A DNA stretch of 19,964 nt from Pseudomonadota bacterium (GTDB lineage: Bacteria > Pseudomonadota > Gammaproteobacteria > Acidiferrobacterales > UBA6901), in NCBI GenBank assembly GCA_021785795.1, contig JAJYEK010000059.1:1-19964 (forward strand). The letters run 5' to 3'. The notes under the pieces were generated by a model. The model saw nothing but the letters and a program-made list of their open reading frames with translations, was not told the DNA's origin and did no database searches. The position numbers were made by a program, and so were the translations under genes. Positions 1-10,146 of this stretch are shown here, one piece after another (positions within the stretch are counted from its first letter, which is position 1; every line of letters starts with the position of its first letter).

Positions 1-335
1 TTACCCGCCCCAATCTGGTGCTGGCCACGGGAGGTGGGGTGGTGCTGAGCGAGGCAAACCGGGAGGCCCTGCGGCACAACGGCACAGTCGTCTACCTGCG
101 TGCTGCAACGGACATCCTCGTGGAGCGCACCAGAAGAGATCGTTGCCGACCGCTGCTGCTGCAAACGGATGATCCGCGTGGCAAAATCGCGGAACTTATG
201 CGCGTGCGCGACCCGCTCTACCGAGATACTGCCCACGTCATCGTCGACACGGACCGGCGAAGCCCGGCAGCCGTGGCCCGTGACGTGGTTGCCAAACTGA
301 AGACCGAGAAGCGACATGAAGACACTGGTCGTTGA
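1..335 (+). CDS. aroK: Shikimate kinase, C-terminal part (start lies before the window)
   Basis: Shikimate kinase phosphorylates shikimate with ATP at the fifth step of the chorismate pathway, in the cytoplasm. The reading frame is open from base 3. The visible part begins just before the shikimate-binding glycine triplet (ATGGGVVL, about 36-59), and continues through the mobile lid with RCRPLLL and the C-terminal RDPLYRDTA helix typical of the family. About 110 residues are visible; the P-loop half is missing because the gene starts upstream. The stop at 333-335 lies inside aroB, whose ATG is at 316, so the two genes overlap by 20 bases. The aroK-aroB pair is a standard proteobacterial arrangement and supports the assignment. 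No disruption is seen in the visible part. Confidence 0.93.
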   Translation, partial: TRPNLVLATGGGVVLSEANREALRHNGTVVYLRAATDILVERTRRDRCRPLLLQTDDPRGKIAELMRVRDPLYRDTAHVIVDTDRRSPAAVARDVVAKLKTEKRHEDTGR

Positions 336-1401
336 CCTGGGTGCCCGGAGTTATCCGATCTATATCGGTGCCGGACTGCTGGAGCGCGGCGATCTCCTCG
401 CCAGTCATATAGCCGGCCGCAGGGTTCTGATAGTTACCAACGATCGGGTCGCACCGCTGTACCTCGATACGGTGGCCGCCGGCCTGCAGCGGTTTGCGCC
501 GGTCACGGTCGTCATGCCCGATGGCGAGCGGTACAAGACGCTCGGCGATCTGAACCGCATATTCGATGCCCTGCTGGAGCATCGGTGTGACCGGCGCACG
601 ACCCTGGTGGCGCTGGGTGGTGGCGTTGTTGGCGACATGGCCGGATTTGCCGCGGCAACATACCAGCGCGGAGTTCCCTTCATACAGGTTCCGACGACGC
701 TGCTGGCGCAAGTCGACTCGTCGGTCGGTGGTAAGACGGGTGTCAATCATCCACTGGGCAAGAATATGATTGGCGCCTTCCATCAGCCGCGCTGCGTCGT
801 TGTCGACACCAGCACCCTGGATACGCTGCCGGACACGGAGCTGTCAGCGGGTCTTGCCGAGGTGATCAAGTACGGGCTCATCCACGACCGCGAGTTTTTC
901 GTGTGGCTGGAAAATAACATCGACAGCCTGCTGGCGCGCGATTCCGAAGCCCTCGCGTTTGCCATCGAGCGCTCCTGCAGCGACAAAGCAGCGGTGGTGG
1001 CGGCGGATGAAACCGAGCGCGGACAGCGGGCGCTGCTCAACCTCGGCCATACTTTTGGCCATGCAATTGAAACCGGAATGGGCTATGGAAGCTGGTTGCA
1101 CGGCGAGGCGGTTGCCACAGGCATGGTGGTTGCTGCGGAGCTGTCGCACCGCCTCGGCTGGCTCGGGGCGCACGATGCGGAACGCGTGCGCGCGCTGGTA
1201 ATGCGCGCGCGGCTGCCCACGCAGGTTCCGGCCGAGCTAGACGCCGGACGCATGCTCGAATTGATGTCTGTCGACAAGAAAGTCGAGGACGGCCGGCTGC
1301 GGCTCGTTCTGCTGACAGCGATCGGTAACGCGGTCATCAGTGCGGATGTGCCGGCGGCGGCGATCACCGAAACGCTCGATCGCTGCGGTGGTGGCGCGTG
1401 A
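316..1401 (+). CDS. aroB: 3-dehydroquinate synthase
   Basis: AroB converts DAHP to 3-dehydroquinate, the second step of the shikimate pathway, using NAD+ and a divalent metal, usually zinc. The 361-residue length is normal for the family. The nucleotide-binding segment [16 protein letters not shown] starts at about residue 101 and is followed by [20 protein letters not shown] (125-144), the most conserved block of the enzyme. The expected metal ligands are present: E182 in AEVIKYG, H245 in LGHTFGHA and H262 in LHGEAV. The ATG at 316 gives the conserved N-terminus and follows a purine-rich GAGAAG stretch. The gene overlaps aroK by 20 bases, and its TGA shares bases with the GTG start of the next gene, so the three are probably translated from one message. 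Confidence 0.96.
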   Translation: MKTLVVDLGARSYPIYIGAGLLERGDLLASHIAGRRVLIVTNDRVAPLYLDTVAAGLQRFAPVTVVMPDGERYKTLGDLNRIFDALLEHRCDRRTTLVALGGGVVGDMAGFAAATYQRGVPFIQVPTTLLAQVDSSVGGKTGVNHPLGKNMIGAFHQPRCVVVDTSTLDTLPDTELSAGLAEVIKYGLIHDREFFVWLENNIDSLLARDSEALAFAIERSCSDKAAVVAADETERGQRALLNLGHTFGHAIETGMGYGSWLHGEAVATGMVVAAELSHRLGWLGAHDAERVRALVMRARLPTQVPAELDAGRMLELMSVDKKVEDGRLRLVLLTAIGNAVISADVPAAAITETLDRCGGGA

Positions 1402-2549
1402 GCCCTGCAGGGGGGCTTGCCCCCTATGCGGCTCGTGACGAAACTTCGCGCGGGCGGCAGCATCGCGAGCCGCCACCTTCCTATCGGTCAGAATTCCAAC
1501 GCGACCGCGACCGTATCGTGCATTGCGCCGCATTCCGGCGCCTGGAATACAAGACGCAGGTCTTCGTGAATCACGAGGGCGACCTGTTTCGCACCCGCCT
1601 CACCCATTCCATAGAAGTCGCCCAGATTGGCAGGTCGGTCGCCCGGGCAATGAAGCTCAATGAGGACCTCACCGAAGCCGTCTCGCTCGCCCATGATCTC
1701 GGGCACACGCCTTTCGGACACGCGGGACAGGATGCGCTCAACGCGTGCATGCGCGAATTTGGCGGTTTTGAACACAACCTGCAGTCACTGCGGGTCGTGG
1801 ACCTGCTCGAGGAGAAGTACGCAGGATTTCCGGGCCTCAACCTGACTTTCGAGACGCGCGAAGGGATACTAAAGCACTGCTCGCTCAGGAATGCAGCCGA
1901 CCTCGGGGAGCTTGGCCGGCGCTTCATCGAGAAGAGGCAGCCGAGCCTGGAGGCGCAGGTCGCAAACGTGGCCGATGAAATCGCCTACAACAACCATGAC
2001 GTCGACGACGGGCTGCGTTCTGGCCTGATAACCATGGATCAGCTGGCTGAAATCGGACTGTTCGGCGAACAGCATGCGCAGGTGTGCAAATGCCATCCAG
2101 GCCTGGCGGAACGGGTGCAGGTGCACGAGATTGTGCGTCGGATGATCAACCGGCTGGTCGTGGACCTCATCGACAACAGCACGCTGCTGCTGAAGGAAGC
2201 CGCGGTTACGTCGGTCGATGAAGTGCGCAATGCCGGGAAATCGCTGGTAGCGAACAGTGAAGGCGTGCGCCGGCAGAGCCTGGAGCTCAAGCAGTTTCTG
2301 AGAGAGGAGCTCTACGCGCATTATCGCGTGCGGCGCATGACACTCAAGGCACACAAGGTCATAGAATCGCTTTTTGCTGCCTTCATGGGCGATGCGCGTC
2401 TGCTTCCGCCGCAATACCAGAAGAAGGTCGATGCTAGGGCCCAGGCCTCGGAGCGGGCCCGCATCATTGCCGACTACATCGCCGGGATGACCGACCGCTA
2501 TGCAATCCGGGAGCATCGGCGGCTGTTCGATCCTGGCGCCTTGACCTGA
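1398..2549 (+). CDS. dgt: dGTP triphosphohydrolase-like HD-domain protein
   Basis: This 383-residue protein belongs to the HD superfamily branch that includes dGTPases and broad dNTP triphosphohydrolases, which cleave dNTPs to nucleoside and tripolyphosphate. The metal-binding residues are visible: H70 in [13 protein letters not shown]99-D100 in [13 protein letters not shown], and a later Asp in the [16 protein letters not shown] block. The N-terminal [11 protein letters not shown] motif is also typical of the deoxyguanosinetriphosphatase-like subfamily. The start is the GTG at 1398, overlapping the aroB TGA by four bases; no strong ribosome-binding site is visible, which fits coupled translation. 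The exact substrate is not readable from sequence; the shorter Dgt-like subfamily need not be dGTP-specific. The symbol names the family rather than a proven function. Confidence 0.9.
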   Translation: MSPAGGLAPYAARDETSRGRQHREPPPSYRSEFQRDRDRIVHCAAFRRLEYKTQVFVNHEGDLFRTRLTHSIEVAQIGRSVARAMKLNEDLTEAVSLAHDLGHTPFGHAGQDALNACMREFGGFEHNLQSLRVVDLLEEKYAGFPGLNLTFETREGILKHCSLRNAADLGELGRRFIEKRQPSLEAQVANVADEIAYNNHDVDDGLRSGLITMDQLAEIGLFGEQHAQVCKCHPGLAERVQVHEIVRRMINRLVVDLIDNSTLLLKEAAVTSVDEVRNAGKSLVANSEGVRRQSLELKQFLREELYAHYRVRRMTLKAHKVIESLFAAFMGDARLLPPQYQKKVDARAQASERARIIADYIAGMTDRYAIREHRRLFDPGALT

Positions 2550-2563
2550 GGCAGGCGCTGTCG

Positions 2564-2603
2564 CGCCCCCGGAAACCGCGCCTGGGCACCGTTGAAGGGG
2601 GCG
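2564..2603 (+). terminator. Possible stem-loop after dgt
   Basis: Perfect 7-bp complementary arms CGCCCCC (2564-2570) and GGGGGCG (2597-2603) flank a 26-nt loop. A shorter alternative hairpin, GGCGC-TGTC-GCGCC, lies at 2554-2567. Both lie between the dgt stop and the predicted gltB promoter, so they would form in the 3' end of the aroK-aroB-dgt transcript. There is no T-run after either, so a classical intrinsic terminator is not shown. This is an inference from position and complementarity. Confidence 0.25.
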
Positions 2604-2639
2604 TGGGTAAAAGGTAAACTTAAGCACTTTTGCTTGGAA

Positions 2640-2669
2640 TTCTCCGGAAATTGCGCATTTCCGTACAAT
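2640..2669 (+). promoter_or_regulatory. Probable gltBD promoter
   Basis: A good -10 hexamer TACAAT lies at 2664-2669, about 42 bp before the gltB start, in the short AT-richer part of the dgt-gltB gap. The best -35 at allowable distance is only the weak TTCTCC at 2640-2645 (18-bp spacer), so the promoter may depend on an activator. The interval between the two elements is almost entirely occupied by an inverted repeat, listed separately. Confidence 0.45.
2645..2663. repeat. Inverted repeat in the gltB promoter spacer
   Basis: Arms CGGAAAT (2645-2651) and ATTTCCG (2657-2663) are perfect 7-bp inverted copies separated by TGCGC. The repeat ends at the base just before the -10 hexamer TACAAT. 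This is where a repressor or a spacer-binding regulator would sit. It does not match the NtrC consensus I know. No regulator gene is visible nearby. Confidence 0.5.
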
Positions 2670-2711
2670 GCGCCCCGGTCCAGCACGCGCCAATTTTGAG
2701 CGAGGTACAAC

Positions 2712-5700
2712 GTGAGTCACCCGGGGCTGCCTGCGCGGCAAGGCTTGTATGATCCCAGTCACGAGCATGACGCTTGTGGCGTCGGGTTCGTCGCCCACAT
2801 CAGGGGGCAGAAGAGCCATGCCATCGTCGAGCAGGGATTGCAGATCCTGAGGAACCTTAGTCACCGCGGCGCAACGGGAGCCGACCCCCTGGCCGGCGAC
2901 GGGGCCGGAATTCTCATTCAACTGCCCGACGCCTTTCTGAGGCGGGAATTTTTGCGCAACGGGGTCTCTCTGCCGGTTGCCGGTTCCTACGGGATCGGCA
3001 TGCTGTTCCTTCCGCGTCAGTCTGAACAGCGCAGGACCTGCGAAGAGGTGATCGCACAAACCGCGGCTGCAGAAGGCATGGCGGTGCTCGGCTGGCGCGA
3101 TGTGCCGACCAACAACCTGCGCCTGGGCAGAGGTGTCCGGGACGTCGAGCCGGCAATCAGACAGGTAGCGATTGCGTGTGGCGAGATCCCCGCAGGCGAG
3201 AGCCTTGAACGCAAGCTCTTCGTGCTGCGCAAGCGCATCGAGCATGCGATTCGGAGCTGTGCCGCCTTGGGAGGCGCCGAAGGCTTTTACATCCCGTCGC
3301 TGTCCAGCCGCACCCTGGTTTACAAAGGAATGCTGCTGGCTGACCAGGTGGCGGAATATTATCCCGATCTCGCGGACCCGGCGCTGGTGACGGCACTTGC
3401 CCTGGTACATCAGCGGTTTTCCACCAACACCTTCCCCACCTGGGATCTGGCGCACCCGTTCCGGATGATTGCCCACAATGGAGAGATCAACACTTTGCGG
3501 GGGAACGTGAACTGGATGGCGGCCCGCCGCGCCACCATGTCTTCCCGGTTCCTCGGCGACGATCTCGACAAGCTCTGGCCGCTCATCGTCGAGGGCCAAT
3601 CGGATTCGGCCTGCTTCGACAACGCCCTCGAGCTGCTCGTAGCCGGCGGCTATTCGCTGGCTCATGCCATGATGCTGCTCATTCCCGAAGCCTGGGCCGG
3701 AAATCCGCTGATGGATGAGAAGCGGCGGGCCTTCTACGAGTATCACGCCGCGCTCATGGAACCATGGGACGGGCCAGCGGCAGTCGCATTCACCGACGGT
3801 CGCCAGATCGGCGCTACCCTGGACCGCAACGGTCTGCGTCCGGCCCGCTACCTGATTACCGATGAAGACATCGTGGTCATGGCGTCGGAGACCGGCGTGC
3901 TGGACATACCCGAATCCAGGATCACCAAGAAGTGGCGGCTACAGCCGGGCAAAATGCTGCTCATAGATCTGGAGGCCGGCCGCATCATCGATGACACCGA
4001 ACTAAAGGACCGGCTGGCGGCACTGCGCCCCTACCGGACTTGGCTCGACAAGACCCAGCTGGTACTCGAGAAGCTTGCATCCGTGCCGGTTGCCGAGCAC
4101 GAGGCCGGTGCGCTGCTTGATCGTCAGCAGGCATTCGGCTACACGCAGGAGGACATCAAATTCATTTTAGCGCCCATGGCCATCGGCGGGCAGGAACCCG
4201 TCGGCTCCATGGGCAACGACACGCCGCTCGCGGTGCTGTCGAACCGGCCGAAGCTTCTGTACTGCTACTTCAAGCAGCTGTTTGCCCAGGTTACCAATCC
4301 GCCCATAGACCCGATTCGCGAAGAGCTGGTCATGTCGCTGGTGTCGTTCATCGGACCCCGTCCCAATCTCCTCGGCCTCGACCAGGCTGAGCCGCACCGC
4401 AGGCTTGAGGTGACGCAGCCGGTGCTGACGGGCGAGGATATGGCCAAGATACGCCGCATCCGTGAATGCACCGACGGCTGTTTCGACGCAATTACCCTGA
4501 GCATGTGCTACGCGGCGGACCAGGGCGCTGCCGGCATGGAAGCGGCGCTCGATGCCTTGTGCGCCGGCGCCGAGGAGGCGGTCCGCAACGGTCACAATGT
4601 CCTGATACTGTCGGACCGCGACGTTGGGGCGCTACTTCTGCCGATTCCGGCGCTGCTCGCAACCTCGGCGGTGCATCATCATCTCATCCGCGAGGGTTTG
4701 CGCACCAAGGTGGGGTTGGTGATTGAAACCGGCTCCGCGCGCGAGGTTCACCACTTCGCGTTGCTTGCCGGCTACGGAGCCGAAGCCGTGCATCCCTATC
4801 TCGCCTTTGAGACCATTGCCGGCATGGCCGAGGTTTTGCCGGCCGACCTCAAGCCGGCGGAAGCCTGCAAGCGCTACGTCAAGGCGGTGGACAAGGGGCT
4901 TCTCAAGGTCATGTCCAAGATGGGAATCTCGACTTACCAGTCTTATTGCGGTGCGCAGATTTTCGAGGCAGTCGGCTTGAACACGACGTTCGTCAACCGG
5001 TACTTCACTGGCACCGCCTCCAAGGTTGAAGGCGTCGGGCTCGGGGAGGTCGCCCAAGAGGCCGTGCGTTGGCACCAGCTGGCCTATGGCGATGCGCCCA
5101 TTTACCGCAGCGCCCTCGATACCGGTGGTGAGTATGCGTACCGAATCCGCGGCGAGGCGCATATGTGGACGCCGCAGAGCATATCGCAGCTGCAGCACGC
5201 GACGAGAACGAACAGCTACGCAACTTACAAGGAGTATGCCAAACTTATCAACGACCAGAGCCAGCGGCTCATGACTCTGCGCGGCCTGTTCGAGATCAAG
5301 AAGTCTGCCCGCCCTGTTCCGCTGGAGGAAGTCGAGCCGGCCCGAGAGATCGTCAAACGCTTCGCCACCGGCGCCATGTCCCTCGGATCCATCTCGACCG
5401 AAGCGCACACGACCCTGGCGATCGCCATGAACCGCATCGGCGCAAAGTCCAATACTGGTGAAGGGGGAGAGGACGCCCGCCGGTATCCGGAGGCGAGGGA
5501 GGGGGAATCTCTGCGTTCCCGCATTCCGAGCGTCGTGCGCGACATCGGGCTGCAGCCGGGCGATTCGCTGCGCTCCCGGATCAAACAGGTTGCTGCCGGG
5601 CGGTTCGGGGTGACAACGGAATACCTCGTCAGCGCTGACCAGATCCAGATCAAGATGGCCCAGGGCGCGAAGCCCGGTGAGGGCGGACAGCTGCCAGGGC

Positions 5701-7409
5701 ACAAGGTGAGCGAGTATATCGCGCAATTGCGCTTTTCGGTTCCCGGCGTCGGCCTGATTTCTCCGCCTCCGCATCACGACATTTATTCGATCGAGGATCT
5801 GGCGCAGTTGATCCACGACCTGAAGAACGTCAATCCACGCGCCTCTATCAGCGTCAAGCTCGTATCCGAGGTGGGCGTCGGTACGGTCGCGGCAGGAGTG
5901 TCCAAGGCGCACGCGGATCATGTCACCATTTCGGGACACGACGGCGGAACCGGAGCGAGCCCGCTCTCGTCGGTCATGTTTGCCGGCAGCCCATGGGAGC
6001 TCGGCCTTGCGGAAACCCAGCAGACGCTGGTTCTGAACCAGCTGCGCGGCCGCATTGCCGTGCAGGTCGACGGGCAGATGAAGACCGGTCGCGATGTGGT
6101 GATAGGCGCGTTACTCGGTGCTGACGAGTTCGGGTTTGCGACGGCACCGCTGGTGGTGGAAGGCTGCATCATGATGCGCAAGTGCCACCTGAATACCTGT
6201 CCGGTGGGCGTGGCAACGCAGGATCCGGTATTGCGCAAGAGATTCACCGGACAGCCTGAGCATGTGATCAACTATTTCTTCTTTGTGGCGGAGGAAGTGC
6301 GCGAGTACATGGCGCAGATGGGTTTCCGCACCTTTGACGAGATGATTGGTCGCAACGACATGCTCGACGTGCGCGCTGGCATCACGCACTGGAAGGCCAA
6401 GGGGCTCGATTTCTCGCGTATTCTGCATCAGCCTGCGACCGCGGCCGGTGCGGCAATCCATCACCGCGAGTCGCAGAATCATGGTCTCGACCGCGCCCTG
6501 GATCACGAACTGATCCGCCAGGCAATGCCGGCGCTTGAGTCGCGGAAGCCGGTGACGATCGACCTGCCCGTACGGAACATCAATCGCACTATAGGCGCCA
6601 TGCTTTCGGGCGAGGTCGCGCGGCGCTTCGGCCATGCCGGACTTCCCGATGACACGATCGTTATCCGTGCGCATGGCACAGCCGGGCAGAGCTTCGGCGC
6701 ATGGTTGACGCATGGGGTGACTTTGGAGCTGCGCGGTGACGCCAACGATTATGTCGGCAAAGGCCTCTCCGGAGGGCGTATCGTCATCAGTCCGCCTGCA
6801 GACAGCCGCATCGTCGCCGAAGACAATATCATCGCGGGGAATACCGTGCTCTACGGTGCGATCGATGGGGAGTGCTATATCCGCGGCGTTGCTGGTGAGC
6901 GGTTCGCGGTGCGCAATTCCGGTGCGATTGCGGTCGTCGAAGGGGCGGGTGACCACGGGTGCGAGTACATGACCGGTGGCACGGTCCTGGTGCTGGGTGT
7001 GGCTGGGCGCAACTTCGCCGCGGGTATGAGCGGCGGCATCGCCTTTGTTCTTGACGAGGCCGGGGATTTCACCAAGCGCTGCAATCTCTCCATGGTTGAG
7101 CTGGCACCAGTGCCGGAAGAGGACCGGACCATCGGCGAGAACGAGGCGCAGGGCGGCGAACTGGAGACACATGGGGTTGTCAACATCAACCACCTGGAAC
7201 ACAGCGATGCTACGATACTGCGCCGCCTGATCCAGAACCATCTGCGCTACACCGGGAGTACGCGTGCGCGCATGATTCTGGACAATTTCGATGTCTACCT
7301 GCCGAAATTCGTGAAAGTCATGCCGGTGGAATACCGCCGCGCTCTGGCCGAAATGGCCGCAGCCCAAGCCCGTGCGCAGCAGCCGGAAAGCCTGGTGAAG
7401 CATGGGTAA
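2712..7409 (+). CDS. gltB: Glutamate synthase [NADPH], large (alpha) subunit
   Basis: GltB uses glutamine-derived ammonia to convert 2-oxoglutarate to glutamate, together with GltD, as the GOGAT half of the GS-GOGAT ammonia-assimilation cycle. At 1565 residues it is slightly longer than the usual 1470-1520. The N-terminal class II glutamine amidotransferase domain carries [10 protein letters not shown], so the nucleophile after propeptide removal would be C22. The central and FMN-binding synthase domains follow, with [16 protein letters not shown] and [11 protein letters not shown]. The 3Fe-4S cysteines are C1152, C1158 and C1163, with the family spacing. The C-terminal beta-helix domain contains repeated glycine-rich turns ([21 protein letters not shown]). 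The start is GTG at 2712, chosen because GAGG lies 6 bases upstream. The gene overlaps gltD by 8 bases. Confidence 0.97.
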   Translation: MSHPGLPARQGLYDPSHEHDACGVGFVAHIRGQKSHAIVEQGLQILRNLSHRGATGADPLAGDGAGILIQLPDAFLRREFLRNGVSLPVAGSYGIGMLFLPRQSEQRRTCEEVIAQTAAAEGMAVLGWRDVPTNNLRLGRGVRDVEPAIRQVAIACGEIPAGESLERKLFVLRKRIEHAIRSCAALGGAEGFYIPSLSSRTLVYKGMLLADQVAEYYPDLADPALVTALALVHQRFSTNTFPTWDLAHPFRMIAHNGEINTLRGNVNWMAARRATMSSRFLGDDLDKLWPLIVEGQSDSACFDNALELLVAGGYSLAHAMMLLIPEAWAGNPLMDEKRRAFYEYHAALMEPWDGPAAVAFTDGRQIGATLDRNGLRPARYLITDEDIVVMASETGVLDIPESRITKKWRLQPGKMLLIDLEAGRIIDDTELKDRLAALRPYRTWLDKTQLVLEKLASVPVAEHEAGALLDRQQAFGYTQEDIKFILAPMAIGGQEPVGSMGNDTPLAVLSNRPKLLYCYFKQLFAQVTNPPIDPIREELVMSLVSFIGPRPNLLGLDQAEPHRRLEVTQPVLTGEDMAKIRRIRECTDGCFDAITLSMCYAADQGAAGMEAALDALCAGAEEAVRNGHNVLILSDRDVGALLLPIPALLATSAVHHHLIREGLRTKVGLVIETGSAREVHHFALLAGYGAEAVHPYLAFETIAGMAEVLPADLKPAEACKRYVKAVDKGLLKVMSKMGISTYQSYCGAQIFEAVGLNTTFVNRYFTGTASKVEGVGLGEVAQEAVRWHQLAYGDAPIYRSALDTGGEYAYRIRGEAHMWTPQSISQLQHATRTNSYATYKEYAKLINDQSQRLMTLRGLFEIKKSARPVPLEEVEPAREIVKRFATGAMSLGSISTEAHTTLAIAMNRIGAKSNTGEGGEDARRYPEAREGESLRSRIPSVVRDIGLQPGDSLRSRIKQVAAGRFGVTTEYLVSADQIQIKMAQGAKPGEGGQLPGHKVSEYIAQLRFSVPGVGLISPPPHHDIYSIEDLAQLIHDLKNVNPRASISVKLVSEVGVGTVAAGVSKAHADHVTISGHDGGTGASPLSSVMFAGSPWELGLAETQQTLVLNQLRGRIAVQVDGQMKTGRDVVIGALLGADEFGFATAPLVVEGCIMMRKCHLNTCPVGVATQDPVLRKRFTGQPEHVINYFFFVAEEVREYMAQMGFRTFDEMIGRNDMLDVRAGITHWKAKGLDFSRILHQPATAAGAAIHHRESQNHGLDRALDHELIRQAMPALESRKPVTIDLPVRNINRTIGAMLSGEVARRFGHAGLPDDTIVIRAHGTAGQSFGAWLTHGVTLELRGDANDYVGKGLSGGRIVISPPADSRIVAEDNIIAGNTVLYGAIDGECYIRGVAGERFAVRNSGAIAVVEGAGDHGCEYMTGGTVLVLGVAGRNFAAGMSGGIAFVLDEAGDFTKRCNLSMVELAPVPEEDRTIGENEAQGGELETHGVVNINHLEHSDATILRRLIQNHLRYTGSTRARMILDNFDVYLPKFVKVMPVEYRRALAEMAAAQARAQQPESLVKHG

Positions 7410-8850
7410 GCCGACGGGATTTCTGGAGTTCGGCCGGCAAGATCCCGCCGAACTGCCGGTCACGGAGCGGATCCGGTTTTACAAAGAATTCGCGCTTCCC
7501 CTGGAAGAGCGGGAGATGGCGCGACAGGGCGCACGCTGCATGGACTGCGGCATACCCTTTTGCCAGAGCGGCTGTCCGGTGAACAACATAATTCCGGACT
7601 GGAACGATCTGGTCTATCGGGGGCGCTGGAAGGAGGCGCTCGCGGTGCTGCATTCAACCAACAACTTCCCGGAGTTTACCGGCAGGGTCTGCCCGGCGCC
7701 GTGCGAAGAGGCGTGCACGCTGAACATCAACAGCGACCCGGTCACGATCAAGAACATCGAGCACGCAATCATCGACAAGGGCTGGGAGGAGGGCTGGGTA
7801 CAGCCACAGCCTGCCGCGCGCGGGACCGGCAGACGGGTCGCCATCGTAGGGTCCGGACCGGCAGGTCTCGCGTGCGCCCAGCAGCTGGCACGCGCCGGTC
7901 ATGCGGTGACGGTGTTCGAGAAGAGCGACCGCCCCGGAGGCCTCCTGCGCTACGGGATTCCGGACTTTAAGCTGGAAAAGCTTCACGTTGAGCGGCGAAT
8001 CGAACAGATGGCGGCCGAGGGTGTGGACTTCCGCCTCAATCAGCACGTCGGTGTGAACGTTCCGGCGAAAGCGCTGCTCGTCGAATACGACGCGGTGGTC
8101 CTGGCCGGAGGTTCCGAACATCCGCGTGACCTGCTTGTTCCCGGACGGCAGCTAAAGGGTGTGCATTTCGCCATGGAGTTCCTGCCGCAGCAAAACCGGC
8201 GCATCGCGGGAGACCGCATCCCCGAAGATGTTGCGATCACCGCCACCGGCAAGCACGTGGTAGTCATCGGCGGAGGCGACACAGGTTCCGACTGTGTCGG
8301 TACGTCGATCCGGCAGGGGGCGAGGTCTGTAACCCAGATCGAGCTTCTGCCACGGCCGCCGGAAAGGCCGGACCGTCTTGTCACCTGGCCGGACTGGCCG
8401 CTGAAGCTCCGCACGTCGACGTCCCAGCAGGAGGGGATGACGCGCGATTGGGGTGTTGCCACCAAGGAGTTCGCCGGCCGGGATGGCTGTGTCCGCAGCT
8501 TGCGTGCGGTCCGCGTGGAATGGCGCAAAGACGGTCGCGGGGCACCAACCATGCACGAAGTGCCGGGCAGCGAATTTGAGATGAAAGCGGAGCTGGTGCT
8601 GCTGGCTCTGGGCTATCTCCACCCCGTGCACGAAGGCATGCTCAGCGAACTTGCCGTGGGACTGGATGGTCGCGGCAACATTGCTGCCACGGATTCTGAA
8701 GGCGGTTACCGCACTTCGGTGGCCAAGGTGTTTGCCGCGGGAGACACCCGCCGCGGCCAATCGCTTGTCGTGTGGGCGATTCGCGAAGGGCGCCAGGCGG
8801 CGCGCGCGGTCGACGAGTTTCTCATGGGCAGTTCCGACCTGCCGCGCTGA
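7402..8850 (+). CDS. gltD: Glutamate synthase [NADPH], small (beta) subunit
   Basis: GltD is the electron-input subunit of glutamate synthase: it oxidises NADPH through FAD and passes electrons via 4Fe-4S clusters to the FMN of GltB. The 482-residue length matches the family. The N-terminal cluster motif [14 protein letters not shown] has C46, C49, C54 and C58, and a second group [11 protein letters not shown] has C97, C101 and C105. The FAD dinucleotide fold is [14 protein letters not shown] (from about residue 146) and the NADPH fold is [13 protein letters not shown] (286-298). The C-terminal FAD-contact motif is [17 protein letters not shown]. The ATG at 7402 lies within the end of gltB, consistent with stoichiometric coupled translation. 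No anomalies are seen. Confidence 0.97.
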   Translation: MGKPTGFLEFGRQDPAELPVTERIRFYKEFALPLEEREMARQGARCMDCGIPFCQSGCPVNNIIPDWNDLVYRGRWKEALAVLHSTNNFPEFTGRVCPAPCEEACTLNINSDPVTIKNIEHAIIDKGWEEGWVQPQPAARGTGRRVAIVGSGPAGLACAQQLARAGHAVTVFEKSDRPGGLLRYGIPDFKLEKLHVERRIEQMAAEGVDFRLNQHVGVNVPAKALLVEYDAVVLAGGSEHPRDLLVPGRQLKGVHFAMEFLPQQNRRIAGDRIPEDVAITATGKHVVVIGGGDTGSDCVGTSIRQGARSVTQIELLPRPPERPDRLVTWPDWPLKLRTSTSQQEGMTRDWGVATKEFAGRDGCVRSLRAVRVEWRKDGRGAPTMHEVPGSEFEMKAELVLLALGYLHPVHEGMLSELAVGLDGRGNIAATDSEGGYRTSVAKVFAAGDTRRGQSLVVWAIREGRQAARAVDEFLMGSSDLPR

Positions 8851-8878
8851 CCGTTCACGCAACCGACGGCCATGCGTG

Positions 8879-10006
8879 ATGAACATTAGAGCAGTGTCCC
8901 CTGACGGTCCCGTTTCGGGCGCCAATGACCGCTTGCTGCGCGCCCTCCTGCGTCAGCCGGTCGACGTGACCCCGGTATGGGTAATGCGCCAGGCTGGGCG
9001 CTATCTCCCGGAATACCGCAGGGTGCGCGAGCAAGCGGGATCGTTCATGCATTTATGCACCACGCCGGAACTGGCCTGCGAGGTCACCCTGCAGCCGCTG
9101 CGGCGGTTCAGGCTCGATGCCGCCATCCTGTTTTCCGACATTCTTACCGTTCCGGACGCCATGGGGCTGGGTCTACGAATGTGCGAGGGCGAGGGTCCGC
9201 AGTTCGAGCGTCCGCTGCGTACGGCCGCCGACGTGAACCGCCTAGCCGTGCCCGACCCGGATGATCGACTGCGCTACGTGCTCGATGCAGTACGGCTGAT
9301 TCGGCGCGAGCTGGCCGGGGCCGCTCCCCTGATCGGCTTTGCCGGATCGCCCTGGACTCTTGCAACCTACATGGTCGAAGGTGGATCAAGCAAGGAATTC
9401 GGCCGCGTAAAAGGCATGATGTTCCAGGATCCGGCCACCATGCATCGGCTTTTGGACATCAACGCGCGCGCCGTCTCCGCATACCTCAACGCGCAAATCG
9501 AGGCCGGAGCGCAGGCAGTCATGCTGTTCGACACCTGGGGCGGGGTGTTGACGCCGCGCGATTATCGGGAATTTTCCCTGCGATACATGCGCCAAGTGGT
9601 TGCCGGGCTGAAACGCGAATCGGAAGGCCGGCGCGTTCCGGTTATCCTGTTCACCAAAGCCGGGGGGGCGTGGCTCGAAGACCTAGCGGCGAGCGGCTGC
9701 GACGCCTTAGGTGTGGATTGGACGATGGACATGTCCGAAGCCCGTAGACGGGTTGCCGGACGTGTCGCCTTGCAGGGAAATATGGATCCTTCCGTCCTCT
9801 ATGCCTCACCGGAGCGGATACGGCAGGAAGTGGAAGCCATCCTCGACAGCTATGGTCCGGGCCCGGGACATGTCTTCAACCTCGGTCATGGCGTGCACCA
9901 GCATACCGACCCCGATCATCTCGCGGTCATGGTGGACGCGGTGCATGAGCTGAGCGCGAAATTTCACTCGGGGGTCGGTGCCGACGCTGCCGGACAAACC
10001 GTCTGA
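8879..10006 (+). CDS. hemE: Uroporphyrinogen decarboxylase
   Basis: HemE removes four acetate carboxyl groups from uroporphyrinogen III to give coproporphyrinogen III, in the cytoplasmic heme pathway. The conserved N-terminal block [18 protein letters not shown] carries substrate-binding R37 and R41, and the catalytic Asp is D87 in [49 protein letters not shown] and [16 protein letters not shown] are all present. The frame is open from 8651 inside gltD, but homology begins only near [12 protein letters not shown] at residue 16, so the ATG at 8879 is preferred. GTG at 8876 or 8894 are alternatives and none has a convincing ribosome-binding site. The protein is 375 residues against about 354 in E. 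coli, from roughly 10 extra residues at each end. It lies 28 bp after gltD and may be cotranscribed. Confidence 0.95.
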   Translation: MNIRAVSPDGPVSGANDRLLRALLRQPVDVTPVWVMRQAGRYLPEYRRVREQAGSFMHLCTTPELACEVTLQPLRRFRLDAAILFSDILTVPDAMGLGLRMCEGEGPQFERPLRTAADVNRLAVPDPDDRLRYVLDAVRLIRRELAGAAPLIGFAGSPWTLATYMVEGGSSKEFGRVKGMMFQDPATMHRLLDINARAVSAYLNAQIEAGAQAVMLFDTWGGVLTPRDYREFSLRYMRQVVAGLKRESEGRRVPVILFTKAGGAWLEDLAASGCDALGVDWTMDMSEARRRVAGRVALQGNMDPSVLYASPERIRQEVEAILDSYGPGPGHVFNLGHGVHQHTDPDHLAVMVDAVHELSAKFHSGVGADAAGQTV

Positions 10007-10058
10007 CGATTCAAGCGGCTTCGGCGCCGCCGTACGGTTGCCTGCGGACCCCTTCGCC

Positions 10059-10082
10059 GGCCGGAAACGCTGGATTCCGGTC
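10059..10082. terminator. Hairpin between convergent hemE and fructosamine kinase genes
   Basis: In the 140-bp gap between the two stop codons, GGCCGGAA (10059-10066) pairs with TTCCGGTC (10075-10082), one pair being G-T, giving an 8-bp stem with an 8-nt loop. A second smaller hairpin GCGGC-TTCGGC-GCCGC lies at 10015-10030, just after the hemE stop. Neither has a T-run on either strand. The position suggests transcription termination for one or both genes, but this is inferred. Confidence 0.35.
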
Positions 10083-10146
10083 CTGACGGCAGGTTCCGGC
10101 TCGGGAAATTTGCTGGCGGGCCTGCATCCAAGTCCACCCGAATCGC

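Noticed and set aside
2624..2633. A sigma-54-like GCAC...TTGC element upstream of gltB
   Set aside because: Only 2 bases separate CAC from TTGC, whereas the -24/-12 consensus needs 5, and the GG of the -24 element is missing.
1869..3746. A 625-codon open frame on the minus strand across dgt and gltB
   Set aside because: It lies antisense to two clear genes and crosses their boundary; its sequence shows no recognisable domain. Long antisense frames are expected in GC-rich codon usage.
4632..7463. Minus-strand open frames of 435 and 450 codons within gltB
   Set aside because: Both are antisense shadows of gltB, whose domains and cofactor residues are all intact on the plus strand.
8651..8878. 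hemE starting inside gltD at 8651
   Set aside because: The extra 76 residues have no similarity to HemE and would overlap gltD by 200 bases; conservation starts only after the ATG at 8879.
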